Assembly (NCBI GenBank): GCA_026193295.1
Contig: JAPHSB010000401.1
Coordinates: 1-10,105, forward strand
Origin: Lysobacterales bacterium
GTDB taxonomy: Bacteria; Pseudomonadota; Gammaproteobacteria; Xanthomonadales; SZUA-36
DNA: 10,105 nt
Direction of reading: 5' to 3'
Shown: piece by piece, positions 1-6,379 of the stretch
How positions within the stretch are numbered: the stretch's first letter is position 1
Layout of the letters: each line of letters opens with the position of its first letter
Position numbers and translations under genes: made by a program
The notes under the pieces: generated by a model
Told to the model about the DNA's origin: nothing
Databases searched by the model: none
What the model saw: the letters and a program-made list of their open reading frames with translations, nothing else

Positions 1-1215
1 AGCAACAAGCCGATCCCCGAAATTGCGGCCGAACTCGGTGTGGCCACGGTGCTTGAAGGCGGCATCCAGCGTTCCGGCGATCGCGTGCGCATCAATGCGC
101 AGCTGATCGACGCGGGCACCGACACGCATCTGTGGGCCGAAACCTGGGACAAGGAACTCACCGCGTCCAATATCTTCGAAATCCAGAGCGAGCTGGCAAG
201 CCTGATAACGGCCGCTTTAAGAACCGAATTGGCGCCCGATCTGCAGGCCCGCATCGAAGAGAAGCCAACCGAAAGCCTGGTCGCTTACGATCTCGCGCTG
301 CGCGGGCGCTACCTGATGGACAAGGAAATGTCAGAGGAAAACCTCGAGGGCGCGGCAGCGCTGTTTCGGAAGGCGATAGAAGCCGACCCGGAGTATGCCG
401 CGGCCTGGTCGGGCCTCTCTCAGGCCCTGTTGGAAATGGTCGGCTGGTTCTACAAGGATGAGAGCGCGTTCCTGCCCGAGGCATGGCGCGCTGCCGAAAA
501 AGCCGTTGCGCTGAATCCGAACCTGACTGATGCCTGGTTGGCGCTCGGAGATTTGCAACGCATGACCCGCCAGTTCGAGGCTGGCGAGCGGAGCTTCCGC
601 ACGGCTCTGGAGTTGAGCCCGAACAGCGCGGATGCCCACAGCCGTTACAGCGACCTGTTGCGCGACGCCCGGCGCTTCGATGAGTCGGTTCGCGAAATCC
701 GGCGCGCCGTGGAACTGGACCCGTATCTGGTGCGCATCCGCGAGTCGCTGTTGCAGAACATCTATTTCAGCCGGGACTTCGCCGCTGTCGAAAATGAGGC
801 GAGGAAACTGCTGGAGGTCGAACCGGACGCAGCAAACACCTGGTACTGGATGAGCCTGGCCCAAACCATGCAAGGCAAACACACCGAGGCCGAGCAGTCG
901 ATGTTCAAGGCCATCGAATACGATCCCGGCAATCCTTACTACGGCGTCGGGCTGGCCTTTGCATACGCCTTCGCAGGTCGTAACAGCGAAGCCACGGATA
1001 TCCTCGAGCACGCAGAGGAAAGAAGATTCTCCCTGGTCGAGGTGGCGTTGGTTTACAGCATTCTGGGCGACATGGACCAGGCATTCGCCTACCTGGACCG
1101 CGCCTTCGCGGAATCGCCGGCGGCGCTTTTCTACATCGCCGCCGATCCGGGCGCTGACGCGATGCGCGGTGACCCGCGCTGGCAGGACCTACTCGATCGG
1201 CTGGGCGCCGAATAG
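1..1215 (+). CDS. TolB-like/TPR repeat protein, C-terminal part (cut by the left edge)
   Basis: The open frame runs from base 1 without a stop, so the start lies left of the window; 404 residues are visible. An ATG at 40 is in frame but falls inside the conserved domain and is not the start. Visible residues 1 to about 75 are the end of a TolB-like domain of the kind found before TPRs in cyclase-like and winged-helix regulators (motifs VLEGGIQRSGDRVRINAQL and LWAETWDKE, then a helix with FEIQSELA). From about residue 110 onward there are five or six TPR-like helix pairs with the usual A-x-x-DP spacing, for example KAIEADPEYAAAW and RRAVELDPYL. The protein ends in the family's typical tail (ADPGADAMRGDPRWQDLLDRLG). 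TPRs bind proteins, so a scaffold or sensing role is likely; no catalytic domain is visible. The missing N-terminus could hold a membrane anchor like the neighbour's, a cyclase or a DNA-binding domain. The family is clear, the function unknown. Confidence 0.85.
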   Translation, partial: SNKPIPEIAAELGVATVLEGGIQRSGDRVRINAQLIDAGTDTHLWAETWDKELTASNIFEIQSELASLITAALRTELAPDLQARIEEKPTESLVAYDLALRGRYLMDKEMSEENLEGAAALFRKAIEADPEYAAAWSGLSQALLEMVGWFYKDESAFLPEAWRAAEKAVALNPNLTDAWLALGDLQRMTRQFEAGERSFRTALELSPNSADAHSRYSDLLRDARRFDESVREIRRAVELDPYLVRIRESLLQNIYFSRDFAAVENEARKLLEVEPDAANTWYWMSLAQTMQGKHTEAEQSMFKAIEYDPGNPYYGVGLAFAYAFAGRNSEATDILEHAEERRFSLVEVALVYSILGDMDQAFAYLDRAFAESPAALFYIAADPGADAMRGDPRWQDLLDRLGAE

Positions 1216-1227
1216 CCTCTCCATTCC

Positions 1228-1248
1228 CGGGAATCCAACCGGATCCCG
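1228..1248 (+). other. Hairpin just after the first TPR gene
   Basis: CGGGAATCC and GGATCCCG can pair around an AACC loop with one bulged A. The left arm overlaps a perfect 12-bp palindrome, ATTCCCGGGAAT, at 1223-1234. It begins 13 bases after the stop codon of the first gene. No T-run follows, so it is not a standard intrinsic terminator. It could protect the 3' end of the mRNA or weaken read-through into the second gene. It may also be chance. Confidence 0.3.
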
Positions 1249-1348
1249 AGGAAATACGCCGTGTTGCGAGGATTTCAGAGAGTATCCTGATATCATCGCC
1301 GCGAGCGCAGAAGGGATCGAGAAGTCGTACCAGGTACTGATAATAATA

Positions 1349-3232
1349 ATGTCCGGTCTATTCCATGAATTGAGACGCCGCAATGTATTCCGGGTCGGCA
1401 TCGCCTACCTGGTGGCGTCCTGGCTGCTGCTGCAGATCATGGACGTGATTGGACCGATCCTGCGGTTACCGGAGGAGGTTGCGCGTTATGTGCTCTTTTT
1501 CCTCGCCATCGGTTTCATACCCGCGCTGATTTTTGCCTGGGCCTTCGAATGGACGCCGGAGGGGGTGAAGCGCGAAAGCGAGGTAGACCGGCCAGGCTCG
1601 ATCAGGGCGCGCGCCGGGCACAGGCTGGATCGGGCGATCATCGTGATTCTCGCGCTCGCCGTGGCCCTGCTGCTGTTCGACAAGCTCAACCCGGAAGCGG
1701 GCTCCGGAGCCGCTTCCCCTGAAGCCGCTTTGAACGGTGGCGAAGTGCCCGAAGTGGCCGCCCGCACTGCGCTCACTGCAGTCCAAAAATCAGTCGCTGT
1801 GCTGCCCTTCGCTGTGATGAGCAGCGGCCCTGATGACGACTATTTCGCCGACGGACTCACCGAGGAAATCATCAATGCCCTGGCGCAGGTCCCGGACTTG
1901 CTGGTCACGGCCCGCACCTCGGCCTTTTACTTCAAGGGGCAGAACCTCCCGGTCGCGGACATCGCTCAGCAACTGGGCGTCGCCCACGTGGTCGAGGGTT
2001 CGGTGCGCCGCGCGGGCGACCAGTTACGCATCACGGCCCAGCTCGTACGCGCGGAGGATGGCTTTCACCTGTGGTCGGAAACCTACGACCGGCGCACCGA
2101 GGACACCTTCGCCTTGCAGGCGGACATCGCGGAAAAGGTCGCGCGCGCGCTGAATGTATACCTGGACGATGCACTGCGCGAACGCATGCAGTGGGTCGGC
2201 ACACGGAACGTCGAAGCCTTCATCGCTTACCAGAAAGGCATAGAGTTTTACGAGCGCGCTCACCGGGAGCCCAACCAGATCAGCCTGCTGCGCCAAGCCA
2301 ACATTTTTTTTGAACAAGCCGTCGACCAGGCACCCGAGCTGGTCGATGCCTATCAGTACCACTCCGATCTGTATAGCCATATCCTGATTTCCCAGGCATC
2401 CGGCCAACTCGATGGGGAAATCTCCGACAGGGATGTGGAGCAGGCGCCCGCTGCGCTGAAGCGGGACTATGAGCGCGCCACTCGCTACGGCAGGACATCG
2501 GGGCAGCGCAGCAACGGCACTTACGACAGTTCGATGATTTTCGGCCGCTGGCGGGGTCTGGACTTGCTGAGCACCGAAACCGCCGCGCTTCCGGGATGCG
2601 AGCCTGCGCTCTGGCTGCACCTGGTTGCGCCGCTGTCGAGCGAGCCGGAAGCCTTGCTGGGGGCATTCCGCCGTATGGCTGTCTGCGACCCGTTGAGGTC
2701 TCGGCCGATGGTGCACACCGTGGGCATTCAGATGTGGTTGGGGCGGGCCGCTGAAGCGATTGGAAATGCCCGGCAAAGCCTTGCCAGGAAAGAACACCCG
2801 TCCCTGTCGCGCCACCTCGCGCTGGCACTCGCCCTGCAAGCAAGCGCCGAAGAAGCGGCAGCCGCGGCAAACAGCATCATCCGGAACGAGAGCGATCTGC
2901 TGCTGGTCAAGTCGATGTTGGCAGCCATCGCTGGTGACGCGGAATCGGCCGGCCGCTACCAGGAAGCATACCTGGGCAAATACGGCCCCAATGACAGGGA
3001 AACCCTGGTGCTGGAGGCGGCGCGTGGCCATCTCGGCGAGGCCAATCGACTCGCCGCGGCTATCGATGCCAGACCCTTCGGCCATGTGGTGCTGCTCCAG
3101 GCCATCTACGATTGCCTGTGCGGCGCGCCCTTCGAGCTCGACGCGACGCCAGTTTTCGCGTCTCTGCTGACTGAATCCGGGTTCGTTTGGCCGCCCGCAA
3201 AGCCGTTCGACTTTCCGCTGAAGGAGTGGTGA
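1349..3232 (+). CDS. Membrane-anchored TolB-like/TPR protein, paralogue of the upstream gene
   Basis: The frame is open further upstream, but the ATG at 1349 gives the N-terminus usual for this family (SGLFHELRRRNVFRVG) and a 627-residue protein. An earlier start would overlap the first gene. No good Shine-Dalgarno sequence precedes 1349. Hydrophobic helices lie at about residues 16-34, 47-66 and 95-110. Arginines at 9-11 and a basic loop at 74-95 predict that the bulk of the protein is periplasmic. A Glu/Ala/Gly-rich linker leads to a TolB-like domain at about 147-265 (SVAVLPF, DDDYFADGLTEEIINAL, VVEGSVRRAGDQLRITAQL, LWSETYDRR). The remainder is helical with degenerate TPR-like pairs and ends in DFPLKEW. 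It shares the TolB-like motifs with its left neighbour, so the two are probably tandem duplicates that have diverged in the C-terminal half. No enzyme or DNA-binding domain is visible. A periplasmic scaffold or sensor is a guess. Confidence 0.85.
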   Translation: MSGLFHELRRRNVFRVGIAYLVASWLLLQIMDVIGPILRLPEEVARYVLFFLAIGFIPALIFAWAFEWTPEGVKRESEVDRPGSIRARAGHRLDRAIIVILALAVALLLFDKLNPEAGSGAASPEAALNGGEVPEVAARTALTAVQKSVAVLPFAVMSSGPDDDYFADGLTEEIINALAQVPDLLVTARTSAFYFKGQNLPVADIAQQLGVAHVVEGSVRRAGDQLRITAQLVRAEDGFHLWSETYDRRTEDTFALQADIAEKVARALNVYLDDALRERMQWVGTRNVEAFIAYQKGIEFYERAHREPNQISLLRQANIFFEQAVDQAPELVDAYQYHSDLYSHILISQASGQLDGEISDRDVEQAPAALKRDYERATRYGRTSGQRSNGTYDSSMIFGRWRGLDLLSTETAALPGCEPALWLHLVAPLSSEPEALLGAFRRMAVCDPLRSRPMVHTVGIQMWLGRAAEAIGNARQSLARKEHPSLSRHLALALALQASAEEAAAAANSIIRNESDLLLVKSMLAAIAGDAESAGRYQEAYLGKYGPNDRETLVLEAARGHLGEANRLAAAIDARPFGHVVLLQAIYDCLCGAPFELDATPVFASLLTESGFVWPPAKPFDFPLKEW

Positions 3233-3281
3233 GTGTAGGCTTGACATTCACCTTTTAAATCCAAGCGGGGAAGGGTACAAA

Positions 3282-4163
3282 ATGAGCAACAAGGTCGCCT
3301 TCATAGGACTCGGCGTTATGGGTTACCCGATGGCTGGTTACCTGGCCAAAGCGGGGCACGCGGTCACCGTTTTCAACCGGACCGCGGCGAAGGCCGAGCG
3401 CTGGGCCGCGGAATTCGGTGGCGCGACCGCCCCGTCTCCCGCAGCCGCCGCGGATGGCGCGGACTTCGTTTTCTCCTGTGTCGGCAATGACGAGGATCTG
3501 CGGTCGATAACTGTCGGCGAGGATGGTGCCTTCGCCAGCATGAAAACGGACGCCGTATTCGTCGACCACACGACAACCTCCGCGGAAGTCGCCCGCGAAC
3601 TGCATGCAGAGGCCACGCAACTGGGCTTTTCCTTCGTCGACGCCCCGGTCTCCGGCGGCCAGGCCGGGGCCGAGAACGGCCAGTTGACCGTGATGATCGG
3701 CGGTGACGAGGATGCAGTGGCTCGCGCGGCGCCACTGATCGACTGTTACGCGCGCATGCAAGCGCGGCTGGGCGACGCCGGCTCAGGACAGTTGGCCAAG
3801 ATGGTCAACCAGATCTGCATTGCGGGACTGGTGCAGGGCCTGGCCGAGGCGCTCAACTTCGCCGAGCGTGCCGGCCTGCAAGCACAGGCGGTAGTCGATG
3901 TGATATCCAAGGGCGCCGCCCAGTCCTGGCAGATGGACAACCGCGCCGGCACCATGATCGCCGGCAAGTTCGATTACGGCTTCGCTGTCGAGTGGATGCG
4001 CAAAGACCTCGGCTACGTCCTGGGTGAGGCGAGGCGCAACGGCGCTCACCTGCCGGTGACGGCATTGGTGGATCAATTCTACTCGGAGGTACAGGCACTC
4101 GGCGGCAATCGTTGGGACACCTCCAGCCTGATCGTGCCCTTACGCAAGATGCAGAGTGCGTGA
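3282..4163 (+). CDS. NAD(P)-dependent beta-hydroxyacid dehydrogenase (tartronate-semialdehyde reductase or 3-hydroxyisobutyrate dehydrogenase)
   Basis: This 293-residue protein has the normal length of the beta-hydroxyacid dehydrogenase family. The Rossmann nucleotide motif GLGVMGYPMA is at residues 9-18. The substrate-binding signature DAPVSGG lies near 120-126. The catalytic lysine is K173 in GQLAKMVNQ, with the following amide residues as N-Q, the form also found in E. coli GarR. A conserved KDL comes later in the all-helical C-terminal half. The ATG at 3282 has a strong Shine-Dalgarno (AAGGG at 3271-3275, six bases away). It is the first gene of a likely unit with the PuuD-like gene and the glycerate kinase. 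Because glycerate kinase follows, reduction of tartronate semialdehyde to D-glycerate is the best-fitting reaction. The sequence alone does not exclude 3-hydroxyisobutyrate (valine breakdown) or succinic semialdehyde as substrates. Family assignment is firm, substrate is inferred. Confidence 0.88.
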   Translation: MSNKVAFIGLGVMGYPMAGYLAKAGHAVTVFNRTAAKAERWAAEFGGATAPSPAAAADGADFVFSCVGNDEDLRSITVGEDGAFASMKTDAVFVDHTTTSAEVARELHAEATQLGFSFVDAPVSGGQAGAENGQLTVMIGGDEDAVARAAPLIDCYARMQARLGDAGSGQLAKMVNQICIAGLVQGLAEALNFAERAGLQAQAVVDVISKGAAQSWQMDNRAGTMIAGKFDYGFAVEWMRKDLGYVLGEARRNGAHLPVTALVDQFYSEVQALGGNRWDTSSLIVPLRKMQSA

Positions 4164-4288
4164 TCCCGCTTGACGCAATTCGTTGATTATCGGAATCGCC
4201 GGCAACGGGTGTACCCTAGTCCGCGAGCGGCTGGCAATCGACGGCCGTGGCTCTACGGCATAATCAAATATAATACGGGAGAGACGAA

Positions 4289-4963
4289 ATGGGAGAACTC
4301 GCACTGCTCCAGGGCAACGCCCTGGCATTCCTCTTCAGGTGGATTCACCTGCTCGCTGGCGTGGCCTGGATCGGCCTGCTGTGGTACTTCAACTTCGTGC
4401 AGGGCGAGTATTTCAAGGACGCCGACGCCGCCGCCAAGTCGGACGTAATCCGCAAGCTGGTGCCGCGCGCCCTTTGGTGGTTCCGCTGGGGCGCGATGTT
4501 TACCTTCATCAGCGGCGTCGCCCTGCTGGGCGCCAAGCACCTGATCGGTTACGGCATCATCGTTGGCGCCGTGCTTGGTACGCTGATGTTCCTCAACGTC
4601 TGGTTGATCATCTGGCCCAACCAGAAAACCGTGATCGCCTCGGCCGAAAAAGCCGCGGCCGGTGGGGATCCGGACCCCGCCGCGGCGGGGGCTTTAGCCA
4701 AAGCGGGTCTCGCCTCCCGCACCAACACGCTGTTCTCCATCCCGATGCTGTTCTTCATGGCCTCGTCCGTACACCTGGCGCAACTGGGCATTCCGGTGAC
4801 TCAGGCCGGTATCCTGTCCCTGGCCGTGGTCTTCGGCATCATTGCGCTGCTTGAAGTCAATGCGCTCATCGGCAAGACCGGACCGATGACCAGCGTCATG
4901 GGCGTTATCCACATGGGTCTGGTGTTGACCCTGGTGCTGTACCTGGGGGTCGATCTGCTCTGA
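4289..4963 (+). CDS. Six-helix membrane protein resembling the membrane domain of PuuD urate hydroxylase
   Basis: The product has 224 residues and about six membrane helices (near 12-35, 64-83, 88-109, 146-164, 174-194 and 203-222). An Ala/Gly/Pro-rich loop at 119-140 separates the third and fourth. The motifs RWIHLLAGVAWIGLLWYFNF, NVWLIIWPNQK and SRTNTLFSIPMLFF resemble the N-terminal membrane domain of PuuD, which oxidises urate in Agrobacterium and relatives. Histidines at 20, 84, 162 and 208 lie in or beside helices and could bind haem. PuuD proper is about 400 residues and ends in a cytochrome c domain. This protein has no cysteine, hence no CxxCH, and stops after the membrane part. The ATG has a good Shine-Dalgarno (GGGAGAG just upstream). 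Being between a hydroxyacid dehydrogenase and a glycerate kinase suggests work on a glyoxylate-forming route such as purine breakdown. The resemblance is from memory of the family, and urate activity is unproven. Confidence 0.65.
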   Translation: MGELALLQGNALAFLFRWIHLLAGVAWIGLLWYFNFVQGEYFKDADAAAKSDVIRKLVPRALWWFRWGAMFTFISGVALLGAKHLIGYGIIVGAVLGTLMFLNVWLIIWPNQKTVIASAEKAAAGGDPDPAAAGALAKAGLASRTNTLFSIPMLFFMASSVHLAQLGIPVTQAGILSLAVVFGIIALLEVNALIGKTGPMTSVMGVIHMGLVLTLVLYLGVDLL

Positions 4964-4992
4964 CCGGCAGTGGCCAGCGCTCAACCTTAACG

Positions 4993-6252
4993 GTGTCATC
5001 TAGTCCCGGAACAGTGCTGCATGAGATGTGGCGTGCCGCCATCCGGGCGGCACAGCCCGCAACCTGCCTGCCCGGACACTGGCCGGAACCTCCGGCCGGC
5101 CGATTGGCGGTGATCGCTTGCGGCAAAGCCGCGCGGCCCATGGCGGCCGCTGCGGCAGAGCGTTATGGCGCGGGCTTTGAGGGCTTGGTTATCGAGCCCG
5201 CAGACCCGGGGGCTGTGCTGGAATCAATCCCCGGCTTCAGGCACATCGGGTCCAGCCACCCGGTTCCGGACGAACGTTCGGTGGCGGCAGCCTCAGCCGC
5301 GCTGCAGCTCGCCGCCGGCCTCGCGCCCGACGATCTCCTGCTGGTGCTGCTTTCCGGCGGTGGCTCAGCTCTGATGAGCCTGCCCGCAGCGGGTCTGTCG
5401 CTGGAGAAAAAGCAGTCATTGACACGGCAACTTTTGGCCAGCGGGGCGACCATCCATGAGATCAATTGTGTGCGCAAGAAACTTTCGCGCATCAAGGGGG
5501 GGCGACTGGCGCTGGCTTGTCGTGCTCGGGTGGTAACGCTGGCCATCTCAGACGTGCCGGGCAATGACCCACGCCTGATTGCATCCGGGCCGACTGTTTG
5601 GGACCGCAACACCTCTGACGACGCGCGGGATATTTTGACTCGCCACGGAATCCGGCTGACGGCCGCTATCGACCGGGTGCTGCACGGAGCGGCCGCTGAA
5701 TCGCCTGGACACTTCGATCCGACCGCGCAAAACACCTATCAAATCGTGGCCAGCGGCATGACCGCCCTGCAAGCTGCGGGCGACTGCTGCCGCCGCAACG
5801 GTGTCGAGCCTTTGATCCTGGGCGACGATCTGCAGGGCGAGGCCCGGGAGTTGGCGCGTGAGCAGGCCCGCATGGCACTGGATCTGGCGAGAAAGGGCAA
5901 CACCTGCTGCCTGCTGTCGGGCGGCGAAACCACAGTCACGCCAGGTGTTAGCCCGGGCCGCGGCGGCCGCAACACGGAATACGCCCTGGCGCTGGCCCTC
6001 GCACTGGGCGGGCGGCCCGGTATCTGGGCGCTGGCGGCCGACACGGACGGGATCGATGGCTGCGAGGGCCACAGCGGGGCACTGGTCGACCCCGACACGC
6101 TGCAACGCGCCGCGCGGGCCGGCCTGGAAGCGGAAAACTATTTGCGCAGGCATGATACCGCCGGCTTTTTTGAGCAGATCGGCGGCCTCCTGGTCGAGGG
6201 TCCCACCGGCACCAACGTCAGCGACTTCCGCGCCATCCTCGTGAACCCGTAG
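4993..6252 (+). CDS. gckA: Glycerate 2-kinase, GckA/TtuD (MOFRL) family
   Basis: It phosphorylates D-glycerate with ATP, giving 2-phosphoglycerate, in serine-cycle, tartrate and glyoxylate assimilation. The protein has 419 residues, normal for this family, which is unrelated to GlxK. Visible motifs are an N-terminal CGKAARPMA stretch (about residues 38-46), SGGGSAL near 119-126, INCVRKKLSRIKGGRLA at 157-173 with the catalytic-region lysines, and ISDVPGNDP followed by ASGPTVWD at about 185-204. The C-terminal MOFRL domain carries GRGGRNTEYALALALAL near 322 and ADTDGIDG near 349. The chosen start is the GTG at 4993, because the family's helical N-terminus (HEMWRAAIRAAQP) follows directly. No Shine-Dalgarno is evident, and the gap to the previous stop is 29 bases, so translational coupling is likely. 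It is the last gene of the plus-strand unit and converges on aceA. Confidence 0.92.
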   Translation: MSSSPGTVLHEMWRAAIRAAQPATCLPGHWPEPPAGRLAVIACGKAARPMAAAAAERYGAGFEGLVIEPADPGAVLESIPGFRHIGSSHPVPDERSVAAASAALQLAAGLAPDDLLLVLLSGGGSALMSLPAAGLSLEKKQSLTRQLLASGATIHEINCVRKKLSRIKGGRLALACRARVVTLAISDVPGNDPRLIASGPTVWDRNTSDDARDILTRHGIRLTAAIDRVLHGAAAESPGHFDPTAQNTYQIVASGMTALQAAGDCCRRNGVEPLILGDDLQGEARELAREQARMALDLARKGNTCCLLSGGETTVTPGVSPGRGGRNTEYALALALALGGRPGIWALAADTDGIDGCEGHSGALVDPDTLQRAARAGLEAENYLRRHDTAGFFEQIGGLLVEGPTGTNVSDFRAILVNP

Positions 6253-6329
6253 GACCGAATTCATTGCGGAGACGGTCATTCGCCCAGGGGGTCGGGCAAG
6301 ACCTTTTCCGAAAGAAAATTCGCTCCCAC

Positions 6330-6355
6330 AAAAAAAGGGCCGCTTGCGCGGCCCT
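6330..6355 (-). terminator. Intrinsic terminator of aceA
   Basis: Read on the minus strand, a seven-base-pair stem (GGGCCGC, loop GCAA, GCGGCCC) is followed at once by seven T residues. On the plus strand this appears as A7 at 6330-6336, then the stem at 6337-6354. It starts 25 bases past the aceA stop. There is no T-run on the plus-strand side, so it is not designed to stop transcripts coming from the glycerate kinase. Confidence 0.93.
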
Positions 6356-6379
6356 CACTGAGGGTACATCCAATAATCC

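Noticed and set aside
2304..2311. Run of eight T residues inside the second TPR gene, possible phase-variation or sequencing slip site
   Set aside because: The frame is intact across it and continues to a family-typical C-terminus, and nothing else suggests phase variation.
3241..3246. Perfect TTGACA before the hydroxyacid dehydrogenase gene
   Set aside because: The positions 16-18 bases downstream are GC-rich (agcggg) with no -10 similarity. A promoter in this 49-base gap is possible but not supported.
2024..3247. 407-codon open frame on the minus strand, antisense to the second TPR gene
   Set aside because: Low-complexity, arginine- and glutamine-rich translation without domain motifs, opposite a frame with clear family motifs. 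It is a shadow of GC-rich codon use.
4269..4274. Perfect TATAAT before the PuuD-like gene
   Set aside because: There is no -35 match at 16-18 bases upstream, and transcription would begin inside the Shine-Dalgarno sequence at 4277-4283. It is probably chance in a short AT-rich patch.
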